NCBI GenBank assembly: GCA_900313015.1
Contig: OMPR01000007.1
Coordinates: 166,350-230,349 of the forward strand
Direction of reading: 5' to 3'
Origin: Rhodobacteraceae bacterium EL53
GTDB taxonomy: Bacteria; Pseudomonadota; Alphaproteobacteria; Rhodobacterales; Rhodobacteraceae
Length of the DNA stretch: 64,000 nt
This document shows, piece after piece, positions 53,747 to 62,402 of the stretch. The translations under genes were made by a program, and so were the position numbers. The notes under the pieces are model-generated. The model was not told the origin of the DNA and ran no database searches. It saw only the letters and a program-made list of their open reading frames with translations. Numbering within the stretch: position 1 is the stretch's first letter; the number at the start of each line of letters is the position of its first letter.

Positions 53747-55072
53747 TCATTTGTTGTAAACATACTCCGGCAGCCACAGTGCGATCTGCGGGAAGATCAT
53801 GATGGTGGCCAGCGCCAGCGTCATCACCAGCACAAATGGCAGGATCGAGCCGTAGATATCGCGCAGGGTCACCTCGGGTGGGGCCATGGCGCGCATCAGG
53901 AACAGGTTATAGCCAAAGGGCGGTGTCATATAGGCAATCTGAGTGGTGATTGTGTAAAGCACCCCGTACCAGATCAGATCGAAACCCAATTCGCCCACCA
54001 GCGGCACATAAAGCGGCGCAACGATGACCAGCATGGCGGTGTCATCCAGAAAGGTACCCATCAAGATAAAGCTCAGCTGCATCAGGATCAGGATCATCCA
54101 TGGGCTGAGGCCCAGCTTTTCGGTAAACACACTTTCGATCGCTTTGACCGCGCCAAGACCGTCAAACACCGCGCCAAACGCAAGGGCGGCCAGAATGATC
54201 CACATGAACATGCAGGAAATACCCAATGTGTTGCGGACCGAGTTTTCAAACACTTCGCGCGTCATGCGCCCCTTTAGAATCGCAGCTGCAAACGCGGTCA
54301 GCGCCCCAATAGCCGAGCTTTCAACCAGTGAGGTCCAGCCATTCACAAACGGCACCATCATGGCTGCAAAAATGCCCAGAGGCAGCAAACCAGCGCGCAG
54401 CAGTCGCATCTTTTCTTCGCGCGGTACATTGCGTTCTTCAGGGCTGAGCGCAGGGCCAAGGGCCGGATTCATTTTGCACCGTACAACGATGTAAAGAATG
54501 AACATTCCCGCCATCATCAGACCCGGCACTACTCCCGCCAGCCACAGTTGACCGACAGGTTGGCGCGCGATCATCGCATAAAGCACCAGAACAACCGAGG
54601 GCGGCACAAGGATGCCCAGACTGGATCCCGCCTGAATAACCCCAGTGACCATTTTCTTGTCATAGCCACGTTTCAGTAGTTCAGGCAGCGCGATGGTCGA
54701 CCCAATTGCCATGCCTGCGACTGACAACCCGTTCATCGCTGAAATCAGCACCATCAGACCAATTGTACCGATGGCCAAGCCACCGTTCAGGCCGCCCATC
54801 CAGACGTGGAACATCTTGTACAAATCGTCAGCTATTTTGGACTCTGACAGCACGTAACCCATGAATATGAACATCGGCAGGGTCAGCAATGGATACCACT
54901 TCATCAGCTTCATCGCGGCGGAAAATCCAAGGTCATAGCCGCCCCGGTCGCCCCACAACAGCAGGGATGCCATGACGGCGACAAAGCCAATCGCGCCAAA
55001 CACACGCTGACCGGTCAGCAGCATCAGCATCATGGTTGAAAACATGAGGATGGCGATCAATTCGTAGGACAT
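53747..55072 (-). CDS. TRAP transporter large permease (DctM type)
   Basis: This 441-aa protein has about 12 membrane segments with the DctM signatures LTLPMFIFMGYVLSESKIAD, NGLSVAGMAIGSTIALPELL and GSSLGILVPPSVVLVLYAM. The C-terminal half carries MGTFLDDTAMLVIVAPLYV and MTPPFGYNLFLMRAM. It overlaps dctQ by one base (TGATG), implying coupled translation. It is distinct in sequence from the plus-strand DctM at 46125, so the two transporters differ in substrate. Confidence 0.93.
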   Translation of the reverse strand: MSYELIAILMFSTMMLMLLTGQRVFGAIGFVAVMASLLLWGDRGGYDLGFSAAMKLMKWYPLLTLPMFIFMGYVLSESKIADDLYKMFHVWMGGLNGGLAIGTIGLMVLISAMNGLSVAGMAIGSTIALPELLKRGYDKKMVTGVIQAGSSLGILVPPSVVLVLYAMIARQPVGQLWLAGVVPGLMMAGMFILYIVVRCKMNPALGPALSPEERNVPREEKMRLLRAGLLPLGIFAAMMVPFVNGWTSLVESSAIGALTAFAAAILKGRMTREVFENSVRNTLGISCMFMWIILAALAFGAVFDGLGAVKAIESVFTEKLGLSPWMILILMQLSFILMGTFLDDTAMLVIVAPLYVPLVGELGFDLIWYGVLYTITTQIAYMTPPFGYNLFLMRAMAPPEVTLRDIYGSILPFVLVMTLALATIMIFPQIALWLPEYVYNK

Positions 55073-55590
55073 CAGATGGTCTCCTTCGCGATGTCTTCAC
55101 CGCGTAGTCGCAGGATGTCTTTGAGGAATTCGGATATCGCCTGTAGCAGCATCAGGAAGATGCCCAGACACATGATAGATTTGATTGGCCATAAGTAGGG
55201 ACGCCAAGCGGTCGGGCTGCGCTCTCCGTATTGGAGTGAATAGCTGAGACTGTCGTACCCTCCATAGAGCAGCACACAGAGGTAGGTGATCAGGAAAAAC
55301 ACGGTGATCGCATCAGTCCACGCCTGTCGTTTCAGTGACCACTCGCCATAGAGCAGGTCCATCCGAACGTTTGATCCCATCTGGATCGAATAAGGTCCGC
55401 CCAGAATGTAATAGGCGACCATGGCAAATTGCGCCATTTCCAGCGTCCAGAGCGACGGTAGGAAGAACGTTTTTGAGATCGACGACCACAGCAAGATGCC
55501 CATCATCACAAAGATGCCATACATAACGGTGCGCCCGATCAAACGGTTCATCCCATCGATGAAGGTGATGTACTTACGCGCAAATGTCAT
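55072..55590 (-). CDS. TRAP transporter small permease (DctQ type)
   Basis: The 172-aa product has four hydrophobic segments, with TVMYGIFVMMGILLWSSI first, YILGGPYSIQMGSNVRMDLLYG as the DctQ motif, then DAITVFFLITYLCVLLYGG and LWPIKSIMCLGIFLMLLQAI. It is coupled on both sides: ATGA overlap with the amidohydrolase gene upstream and a one-base overlap with dctM downstream. Confidence 0.92.
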   Translation of the reverse strand: MTFARKYITFIDGMNRLIGRTVMYGIFVMMGILLWSSISKTFFLPSLWTLEMAQFAMVAYYILGGPYSIQMGSNVRMDLLYGEWSLKRQAWTDAITVFFLITYLCVLLYGGYDSLSYSLQYGERSPTAWRPYLWPIKSIMCLGIFLMLLQAISEFLKDILRLRGEDIAKETI

Positions 55591-56372
55591 GGTTGTGCCT
55601 CTCTTGGGGCCAGCTGTTCGATCACCTGCGCCAACATTGGGGCCAAAAGCCCCGCCATGCGGTTTACACCGGTGGGCGTGTTGATCAGATCATTGCGGAC
55701 TTCGATCATGACATTGGCCAATTCCCGATTGAGACCATGTTCACGTAACGTATGTGTGACACCATCAGTGACGGAATAGGGTTCGTTTAACGCGGTATTG
55801 AGGCCGCTGTCCTGCGCGGCGGCCAACAGGGACTGCGCGGCGCGATCATCGCTGTCATGCAATATGCCCAGTTCGACCGCACGGGTTTGACCTTTGTAAA
55901 CCGGGGTAAAGCTGTGCATCGTGATCAACACCGGGGGCGCTGGACGGGCATCTAGCGTCTGTTTGAGCATGTCGTGGAACGGAAAATATACATCGCTCAC
56001 CCGTGTAGCGCGCTGATCGTCTGTAAGTTTGGCGTTTCCCGGTATGACAAAGCGTTCGCTTTGCGACGGGATTGCATCAGGGGCTTCTGGCGGGCGATTG
56101 CAGTCATAGACCAACCGGCTGACGCGGGATTGAACCAAAGGTGCATCCAGCGCGCCCATCAGCTCAACCGACAGATCCAACGCCCCAATATCCCACGCGG
56201 CATGCGAGTTGGCGGCCTCGGCCGTTAGTCCAAGCCCGCCCAACGCAGCAGGGATAAATCGACTGGCGTGTTCACAGACCAAAAGGGCATGTGCTTGGCC
56301 ACGGGTGTTCAGTGCACGCGCTGCGGGCAGTTCTAAAGAATGTAGCAATGGTGACTCGGTAGTAGCAGACAT
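55587..56372 (-). CDS. N-formylglutamate amidohydrolase family protein
   Basis: The 261-aa enzyme belongs to the HutG/N-formylglutamate amidohydrolase family: LLVCEHASRFIPAALGGLG (His/Glu metal site near the start), SRLVYDCNRPPEAPDAIP, VLITMHSFTPVYKG and VMIEVRNDLI. It is first in the operon and starts next to an RpiR operator. No other histidine-degradation genes are here, so it probably does not work in that pathway. In the proposed scheme it could hydrolyse a gamma-glutamyl or N-acyl intermediate; this is inference. Confidence 0.88.
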   Translation of the reverse strand: MSATTESPLLHSLELPAARALNTRGQAHALLVCEHASRFIPAALGGLGLTAEAANSHAAWDIGALDLSVELMGALDAPLVQSRVSRLVYDCNRPPEAPDAIPSQSERFVIPGNAKLTDDQRATRVSDVYFPFHDMLKQTLDARPAPPVLITMHSFTPVYKGQTRAVELGILHDSDDRAAQSLLAAAQDSGLNTALNEPYSVTDGVTHTLREHGLNRELANVMIEVRNDLINTPTGVNRMAGLLAPMLAQVIEQLAPREAQP

Positions 56373-56373
56373 A

Positions 56374-56389
56374 TGTAGCAGTAGCTACA
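56374..56389. promoter_or_regulatory. RpiR operator copy 1
   Basis: A perfect palindrome TGTAGCagtaGCTACA lies directly before the start codon of the amidohydrolase gene. Two near-identical copies follow within 90 bp, between divergent genes and next to a RpiR regulator, a strong pattern for an operator. Confidence 0.8.
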
Positions 56390-56417
56390 GAATGCTCGGC
56401 GCTGTCAAGAAAATTTC

Positions 56418-56433
56418 TGTAGACATAGCTACA
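56418..56433. promoter_or_regulatory. RpiR operator copy 2
   Basis: The sequence TGTAGAcataGCTACA matches copy 1 at 11 of 12 arm positions, with centre 44 bp away (about four helical turns). Confidence 0.78.
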
Positions 56434-56446
56434 AACCTGACTACGC

Positions 56447-56462
56447 TGTAGCAAATGCTAAA
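56447..56462. promoter_or_regulatory. RpiR operator copy 3
   Basis: The sequence TGTAGCaaatGCTAAA matches at 11 of 12 arm positions, with centre 29 bp from copy 2. It ends 14 bp before the RpiR start codon, which fits autoregulation. Confidence 0.75.
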
Positions 56463-56476
56463 GAAAAGGGCGTACC

Positions 56477-57349
56477 GTGACCCCGACAACCAAGCTTGTG
56501 AAGCAATTGATACAAGACAACACCGAGGGTCTGACCCCGTCAGAACGCCAGTTGGCCTCGGTTTTGTTGCAGGACTACCCAATGGGCGGCTTGCAATCCA
56601 TCACCAAGCTGGCTGCGGCTGCGGCTGTTTCAACCCCCACTGTGATCCGAATGGCGCGCAAGTTGGGGTTTGACGGATTTCCGGATCTACAAGACGCTCT
56701 GCGCGAAGAAGTGGCGGCGCAAATCAAAAAGCCGATCTCGAAACGCGACGCATGGATGGTGGATGACAGTGCGGAACACCCATTGATGCGATTTGCGCAG
56801 GTGGTGTGGACAAATATGCGACACACGCTCGAACGGGTCGATACCGGGATGTTTGATGCCGTGGCACAGTTGTTGGCCGATAAGGCCCGACCTTTGTACG
56901 TCGTTGGGGGGCGGATTACCCGGTCAAACGCGGATTACCTATTCAACCATATGCAGATCATTCGGCCCAACGTGACAATGCTGGGCAATTCCGCCAACGT
57001 CTGGCCCCAATATCTGCTGGATATGGATGAGTCCTCGGTTCTGGTGATATTCGACATCCGCCGTTACGAGGCGCATTTGGAAAAACTGGCTCAGATCGCC
57101 AGCGAACGTGGGGTGACGGTGGTTTTACTGACAGACCAATGGGGATCGCCAATTGCGCGGTGTGCTGACTATACCTTTAACGGACTGGTCGAGGCCCCGT
57201 CATCATGGGACAGCACCATGGCATTGCAGTTGATCATCGAAGCCTTGATTGCCGAAGTGCAAGGCGCACGGTGGGAGGAAAGCAAGGAACGGATCGAGGA
57301 GTTGGAGGCGATGTTTTCATCCACCCGGCTGTTCCGAAATCAAAGCTAA
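56477..57349 (+). CDS. MurR/RpiR-family transcriptional regulator
   Basis: The 290-aa protein has an N-terminal HTH of the RpiR type (LTPSERQLASVLLQDYPMGG and KLAAAAAVSTPTVIRMARKL, about residues 19-65) and a C-terminal SIS domain (about 120-270, with PLYVVGGRITRSNADYLF and VLVIFDIRRYEAHLEKL). SIS domains usually bind sugar phosphates, but RpiR regulators of amine and taurine pathways also exist. It starts at GTG 56477 after AAAAGGG and diverges from the catabolic operon across three palindromes. It is the natural regulator of that operon. Confidence 0.92.
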   Translation: MTPTTKLVKQLIQDNTEGLTPSERQLASVLLQDYPMGGLQSITKLAAAAAVSTPTVIRMARKLGFDGFPDLQDALREEVAAQIKKPISKRDAWMVDDSAEHPLMRFAQVVWTNMRHTLERVDTGMFDAVAQLLADKARPLYVVGGRITRSNADYLFNHMQIIRPNVTMLGNSANVWPQYLLDMDESSVLVIFDIRRYEAHLEKLAQIASERGVTVVLLTDQWGSPIARCADYTFNGLVEAPSSWDSTMALQLIIEALIAEVQGARWEESKERIEELEAMFSSTRLFRNQS

Positions 57350-57580
57350 GGCTGACCTATCGTTCATCAGGGTTGAGCCAATTTCGACCGCTGCGGTGCT
57401 TTGCCCTTATGGCTGCAATCTAACTCTTGGCAGCTTTAAAACTGCGTTGTTCGTGCGCGTTCCAATCTGTAATTTCTCCATCTTGGTCGTTGCCATTTAA
57501 AAGACCAATCCTGCCGCAGGCAGAGCTTGCGCGCTCGGCCCCTTTATTCTCGTAGGAACGGTGATTAGGTTGCTGGAATC

Positions 57581-58531
57581 ATGACAGCTCTCCCCACGCA
57601 CTTTACATTTTTGATTGAACCCGGCTTCACGATGCAGGCGTTTTCCTCTGCGATTGAAGTTTTGCGCGTCGCCCGAAAACTGGGTGCCGGTGACCTGTTT
57701 AGCTACTCCGTTCTTTCCTTGGATGGTGCCACCGTAGAAGCCTCCAATGGGTTGTCGATTGTGGCCAATATGGACGTGCAGAATCTGCCAAAGGATAGCA
57801 TCGTTGTCGTGGTATCAGGGGCCGGTGTAGAGCAGACCCCTAATCCTGCGCTTCTTTCAAAGCTGCGCTTCTGGGCACGACAGAGCCATGAAATTTGGGC
57901 GAGTTCGTCTGGGGTAGTCAGGCTTGCCCAAGCCGGGTTAGTCGACGATTGCAAGGTTGCGGCCCACTGGGAAGACGCGCCCTTCTTGAAAGCACTCTTT
58001 CCGCGCGTCTTTCTATCATCTGCTATTTTCATCGCCGACGAACCGCATCCGACCTGTGCTGGGGGCGGCGCTGCGGCTGTTATGTTTATGCATTATATCA
58101 AATCAAATGGCTCAGAAGGTCTGGTCGAAAACATTGCGTCCCGCCTGTTGATCGACGGTGTTAGGGATGGGCGGGTACGTCAGAATTTTCCATCAGAACT
58201 CAAATACAGCAGTACGAACCGAACGGTATTTGCCGCTATTCAGATCATGCTCAAGACGCGCTATGAGGCTGTTAAGCTCAGCACAATCTCTGAACGCCTG
58301 GACATCTCGCAACGCCAGTTAGAACGCCTGTTCAAAGAGGAATTTGGGCATACCCCCGGAGCAATATACTTGCGGTTACGGCTAGATGAAGCGCGGCAAG
58401 AGGTTTTGATGGGCCATCGTTCAGTGCTCGACATCGCCCTCGACTATGGGTTTCAACCTGGCAATTTCAGCAAGGTGTACAAGCGATTGTTTGACGTAAC
58501 ACCCAGTCAGGATCGCGCCAGCACAAAATAG
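57581..58531 (+). CDS. GlxA-type AraC-family transcriptional regulator
   Basis: This 316-aa regulator has an N-terminal DJ-1/PfpI-like domain (FLIEPGFTMQAFSSAIEVLR, then VVVVSGAGVE and CAGGGAAAVMFMHYI) and a C-terminal AraC HTH pair (about residues 215-312, with LSTISERLDISQRQLERLF and DIALDYGFQPGNFSKVYK). GlxA/GbdR/CdhR-type proteins commonly control glycine betaine, carnitine and dimethylglycine use. The next two genes are of that kind (MttB family and a dimethylglycine dehydrogenase-like protein), so it is likely their activator. It is 95 bp upstream of the MttB-type gene. Confidence 0.92.
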   Translation: MTALPTHFTFLIEPGFTMQAFSSAIEVLRVARKLGAGDLFSYSVLSLDGATVEASNGLSIVANMDVQNLPKDSIVVVVSGAGVEQTPNPALLSKLRFWARQSHEIWASSSGVVRLAQAGLVDDCKVAAHWEDAPFLKALFPRVFLSSAIFIADEPHPTCAGGGAAAVMFMHYIKSNGSEGLVENIASRLLIDGVRDGRVRQNFPSELKYSSTNRTVFAAIQIMLKTRYEAVKLSTISERLDISQRQLERLFKEEFGHTPGAIYLRLRLDEARQEVLMGHRSVLDIALDYGFQPGNFSKVYKRLFDVTPSQDRASTK

Positions 58532-58626
58532 GAGATCTGTCGATGTAAGGCCCCTTTGGTGTCGCATTCGGCCAAATTCGAAATACGACCTTCTGTGTTT
58601 ATGGTCCTTGTAAGCTGGAGGATCAC

Positions 58627-60129
58627 ATGAAAGGACCAAGAGCGCGGCGCGGCACGCGTCAGCAAAGGGCTGCGCCCCAGTCCACTGGGCCAATGCAGTC
58701 ATTTCTGAAGCCGGTCGAAATCCTGTCAGATGATCAGGTCGAAAGCATTCATAGAGCTTCGCTGCGTGTGCTCAACGAGACGGGCATTGAGATTATGTCC
58801 CCGAAAGCCCGCGCATTTTTCAAGGTGGCAGGAGCAGATGTAGATCAGAGCAATGATCGCGTGCGACTAGCGCCAGAGTTGGTCGAAGGCAGCATCGCAA
58901 CTTGCCCGTCTGAGTGGATTTTCCATGCGCGCAATCCTGCACGGAACGTGCCCATCGGAGGTTCATGGTTGACGTATTGCAATGCAACCACGCCCCCTTA
59001 TGTGAGCGGTCCGAACCTTCCTCGTCAGCCCGGCAGCTTTGAGACTTTCAAACAATCGGTGCAATTGTGTCAAGCATTGGGGGAGGTACATTTCTTTTAC
59101 GGATACCCGGTGGAACCTCAGGATCTGCCCGTCAGCTCGCGCCATCTAGATGCCTATCATACACTTGCGACCCAGACCGACAAAGTGTGGCGCGCCTACG
59201 CGATGTCGGACATGACTGACGCCTTGGTGATGGCCCAGATCGCACGCGGGGTCGATGCAGAGCAATTTGTACGCGAGCCGAGTCTCATGCTGAACTGCAA
59301 TACCAATTCTCCGTTGAGAATTGATGAGGCCATGTGTGATGGCCTAATCGCCATGTCCGGCCTCGGGCAACCCGTGGTGATTTCGGCCTTCACGATGGCG
59401 GGGGCGATGGCCCCAGTCACAATGGCAGGGGCCTTGGTGGAACAAAACGCCGAATGCCTAGCGGGGATGATGTTGACCCAACTTGTCAAACCCGGCGCGC
59501 CTGTCGTCTACGGGGCTTTCACCTCGAACGTACATATGAAATCGGGTGCACTGGCGCTTGGGACCCCTGAATACGCGCAGGCAGCCATTGCAGGCGGGCA
59601 ACTCGCGCGGCGCTATGGCGTGCCGTACAAATCCTCGAATGTGAACAGCTCAAACGCACCAGATGCGCAAGGTGCCTATGAAAGCATGAACGCGCTTTGG
59701 GCCACGCATATGGGACATTGCAATATCATGGCGCATGGCATCGGTTGGCTGGAAAGCGGGCTGACGTTCAGCTTTGAGAAGGCAGTGATTGATGCGGAAA
59801 TGCTGCGGATGATGCAGGCGTTTCTGAAGCCGATGGACCTGTCGGACGAGGCTCTTGGCGTTGAAGCGATAGCGCGCGTAGGTCCCGGCGGGCACTTCTT
59901 TGGCGATGAACTGACGCTTGATCGCTATGAGACAGCCTTTTGGGAACACAGGCTGAGTGACTGGAAACCTTATGATGGCTGGGTTGAAGCCGGATCAAAA
60001 ATCGCAAGCACCCGCGCCGGAGACATTGCCACGCAACTGATGGATGGTTTTGAAGCCCCCCCGATGGAGCCCGGCATACGAGAAGAACTTGACGCCTATG
60101 TCGCTAAACGTAAGGAAGAACTGGCATGA
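58627..60129 (+). CDS. Trimethylamine methyltransferase-family protein (MttB superfamily, non-pyrrolysine)
   Basis: The 500-aa cytoplasmic enzyme is a TIM-barrel of the MttB superfamily: LRVLNETGIEIMSPKARAFF, SFETFKQSVQLCQALGEV and GHFFGDELTLDRYET are family blocks. The frame is continuous, without the in-frame UAG that encodes pyrrolysine in true MttB, so it belongs to the wide non-Pyl group that demethylates quaternary amines such as glycine betaine. The methyl acceptor would be a corrinoid protein, not in this window. It overlaps the next gene by 4 bp (ATGA). The substrate is probably a betaine or similar compound. Confidence 0.88.
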   Translation: MKGPRARRGTRQQRAAPQSTGPMQSFLKPVEILSDDQVESIHRASLRVLNETGIEIMSPKARAFFKVAGADVDQSNDRVRLAPELVEGSIATCPSEWIFHARNPARNVPIGGSWLTYCNATTPPYVSGPNLPRQPGSFETFKQSVQLCQALGEVHFFYGYPVEPQDLPVSSRHLDAYHTLATQTDKVWRAYAMSDMTDALVMAQIARGVDAEQFVREPSLMLNCNTNSPLRIDEAMCDGLIAMSGLGQPVVISAFTMAGAMAPVTMAGALVEQNAECLAGMMLTQLVKPGAPVVYGAFTSNVHMKSGALALGTPEYAQAAIAGGQLARRYGVPYKSSNVNSSNAPDAQGAYESMNALWATHMGHCNIMAHGIGWLESGLTFSFEKAVIDAEMLRMMQAFLKPMDLSDEALGVEAIARVGPGGHFFGDELTLDRYETAFWEHRLSDWKPYDGWVEAGSKIASTRAGDIATQLMDGFEAPPMEPGIREELDAYVAKRKEELA

Positions 60130-60908
60130 CCACACAAGCCCGCATCATCATCATCGGCGGCGGGATCGTCGGTGTTTCCACACTTTATCATTTGACCAAA
60201 GCGGGGGAGACAGACGCATTGCTGCTTGAGCGGCGCGAGTTAACGGCTGGTGCCACGTGGCACGCGGCGGGCAATGTTCACACCCAAAGCGCATATGCCA
60301 ATCTGTCTGCCCTTCAGGCCTATTCACTGCGTCTTTATGACGGCCTGGCCAAAGAAGTGGGGCAAGAAGTTGGCAGCCATATCGTTGGCGGATTCTTTCT
60401 TGCGCAGACCAAAGAGCGGATGGAGGAATTCAAGCATCTGGCGGGCAAGTTCCGCGGGCTTGGCCTGGAGTGCGAATTGGTCACACCGGATGAGATCAAG
60501 GCGAAATACCCGCTGATGAATGTCTCAGACCTGATCGGTGGCGCATGGGACCCTGAGGAGGGCTATGTAGACCCTTATTCGGTCACAATGGGATTGGCGG
60601 CAGGCGCGCGTAAATATGGAGGCAAGATCAGACGCAACTGCCAAATCGACAGCATCAAACGGCTTCCGTCTGGCCATTGGCGGCTTACAGCGGGCGAAGA
60701 AGTGTTCGAGTGTGAGATCATCGTCAACGCTGCTGGGTTTTGGGCAGATGAGGTTGCACGCATGGTCGGTACCCGATTGCCCATCACCAACATGGAACAT
60801 CAGTACTTGGTTACCGAAACGATGCCCTCGGTTGAGGCATTGGGCTATGAGCTGCCCATGATCCGCGACAGCGACATCGTCATGCCGGTTGGCCCGAATG
60901 TCGCGTAG
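60126..60908 (+). pseudogene. Truncated dimethylglycine/sarcosine dehydrogenase-like FAD oxidoreductase
   Basis: The 260-aa frame is the N-terminal FAD domain of a DAO-type enzyme of the dimethylglycine/sarcosine dehydrogenase group: ARIIIIGGGIVGVSTLYHLT, GATWHAAGNVHTQSAYANL and IVNAAGFWADEVARMVG. Full members have about 800 aa with a C-terminal GcvT-like folate domain, which is missing. The homology ends at MIRDSD (about residue 250) and a stop comes soon after, in sequence with no relation to the family. It overlaps the MttB-type gene, so the original operon probably encoded both. It is likely inactive. Confidence 0.82.
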
Positions 60909-60937
60909 AGGCCTGACAGCATCTTTGAAATCACGTC

Positions 60938-61312
60938 TTACGCGGACACCCCACCACATTCCTTTATTTCGTCGATCAAGGGATTGCCAAAGACAAGTGC
61001 GGTTGCAAATGCTTCTAGGTTTTCGATGGTCTTGTTCAGTTGGATCGTTTCATGCTCCACATGGCCCGACCCTCCGGCAGCCAAGTCGGCTCGAACCAGT
61101 TCAGAGTCCCCGAGATGAGCATCGGGAGGCAACGTGTCGCGTAATTTTCGGCTTACGATGCCGGTCCCAACCGCAAGTTCGATTGCGTTCTGAACCGGGC
61201 TGCTGCACTGGTTTGCCAGCGGGTTGGCGTAATCCATAAAAATGTTAGGACCTAGGTCATTGTCATAGTGGCCCGGAATATCACCTACGAACTTGGAAGG
61301 GGTAGTCGACAT
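60938..61312 (-). pseudogene. Class I SAM methyltransferase remnant with internal deletion
   Basis: The 124-aa minus-strand frame keeps the start of a SAM methyltransferase (FVGDIPGHYDNDLGPNIF, then AIELAVGTGIVSRKLRDTLP, motif I). It joins directly to a C-terminal piece (RADLAAGGSGHVEHETIQLN and ALVFGNPLIDEI). About 120 residues of the middle of the usual domain are missing, in frame. The end stops next to the truncated FAD gene. It is likely a decayed gene, though a short product could still be made. Confidence 0.7.
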
Positions 61313-61555
61313 TGGAGACCTACTGCCTGTTTTGCTATCTGTTGGTGGCTAGATTGATATCCGAAATTGCCAAATTCGACTGCCTCAAACTGGTTCTCGC
61401 TGAACCACCACTGCGCCTGCAGAGCCGACCTCTGGCACGAAAAATTGGCGATTTGATCAACCAATCTGACAGGTGATAGGTCTGTGCCCAATCCGAACCT
61501 GTAATTTTCAAACTTACCCGCTATCGTTGGTGAATGAGTGACGACTACAATTTTG
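61313..61555. other. Unassigned stretch in the decay region
   Basis: About 240 bp without a recognisable gene. A minus-strand frame reaches across it but I could not match its translation to a family. It probably holds more gene debris. Confidence 0.4.
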
Positions 61556-62227
61556 ATGGGTGGCGTAGGTGTCGGCAAGCCCGAGCTACCAGTGCGCCAG
61601 ACGTTTGTTCTCGCGATCCTTGAGGGCATTTTTGGTTTTGGTGCGACGCTTACACGGCAGTAATGGCGGGAGCAGGTGCTGCTATTGGTCCGTCAATACA
61701 ACTTGGAGGCGCAGAACTGTTGCCAGGAAATGCATTGATGGTAATGGCTGCTATTGATCGAAAAATCACCATTGCTCAACTTCTTCGAAGATGGGCGATC
61801 GTCTATTTTGGCAACTTAATTGGTGCCGTAGGACTAGCAGTGACTATTGGGTCTTCTGGCTTGTTGGAGGGGCCAATGGCAACGACAGCAGCGGCCATTT
61901 CTCAGTCCAAAGCATCTTTGCTGCCTTTTGAGGCTTTCTATGTACTGCGTTGATGTGTCTTGCAATTTGGTTGACCTTTGCAGCCCGGACAGCTGCCGGG
62001 AAAACTTTGGCGATCCTATGGCCGATCAGCGCTTTCGTCCTGCTTGGTTTCGAACATTCCGTGGCAAACATGTATTTCTTCGCTCAGGGATAGATAGTGG
62101 CATCCGATGTGAAGATGAGTGAAGCTTGAGCAATTTGACCCGGGTTACTTTGGGCAACATTGTAGGCGGCGCTGGTGGAGTTGCATTGGCGTATCGTTTT
62201 ACCTTTTTCAGCAAGCCCACTCGCTAA
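61556..62227 (+). pseudogene. Formate/nitrite transporter (FNT) family gene, multiply broken
   Basis: Four pieces of one FNT channel gene are readable in order but in different frames. The first is LPVRQTFVLAILEGIFGFGA (61556-61663, ended by TAA). The second is AVMAGAGAAIGPSIQ joined by a short loss to GNALMVMAAIDRKI and WAIVYFGNLIGAVGLAV (to 61953). The third is LMCLAIWLTFAARTAAGKT with GFEHSVANMYFF (61950-62093, ended by TAG). The last is VTLGNIVGGAGGVALAY (62123-62227). Frameshifts near 61655, 61950 and 62095 plus small deletions inactivate it. The intact protein would be a pentameric formate/nitrite channel. Confidence 0.88.
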
Positions 62228-62402
62228 AAATGGCAGCTTTCTTCGCTTTGCCCACCTGGGCCATGTGAATTCCGTGTGTCGCAATCCGATCAAAGAGCTT
62301 CTTTTCAGCTATCGCAGCAACCATTACCTTTTGGCTATGAGGCATGCTTCCACGACCAACAGTGAAATTTACGTTAAGCAAATGTTTCTTTTTTGAATTT
62401 CA
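62228..62402. other. Unassigned stretch before the PIG-L gene
   Basis: About 175 bp with no confident gene. A 45-aa minus-strand frame (62345 to 62208) starting MPHSQKVMVAAIAEKKLFD is the only one with a protein-like composition, but I do not recognise it and it overlaps the FNT remnant. It may be another fragment. Confidence 0.35.

Noticed and set aside
55587-56372. Histidine-utilisation operon (hut)
   Set aside because: Only the amidohydrolase fits; hutH, hutU, hutI and hutF are absent and the neighbours are transport and amine/alcohol oxidation genes.
58627-60129. Pyrrolysine-containing MttB
   Set aside because: The frame is continuous, with no internal TAG read-through needed.
60900-62400. 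Insertion sequence or integron causing the gene decay
   Set aside because: No transposase fragment, terminal repeats or target duplication could be seen; the lesions look like independent deletions and frameshifts.
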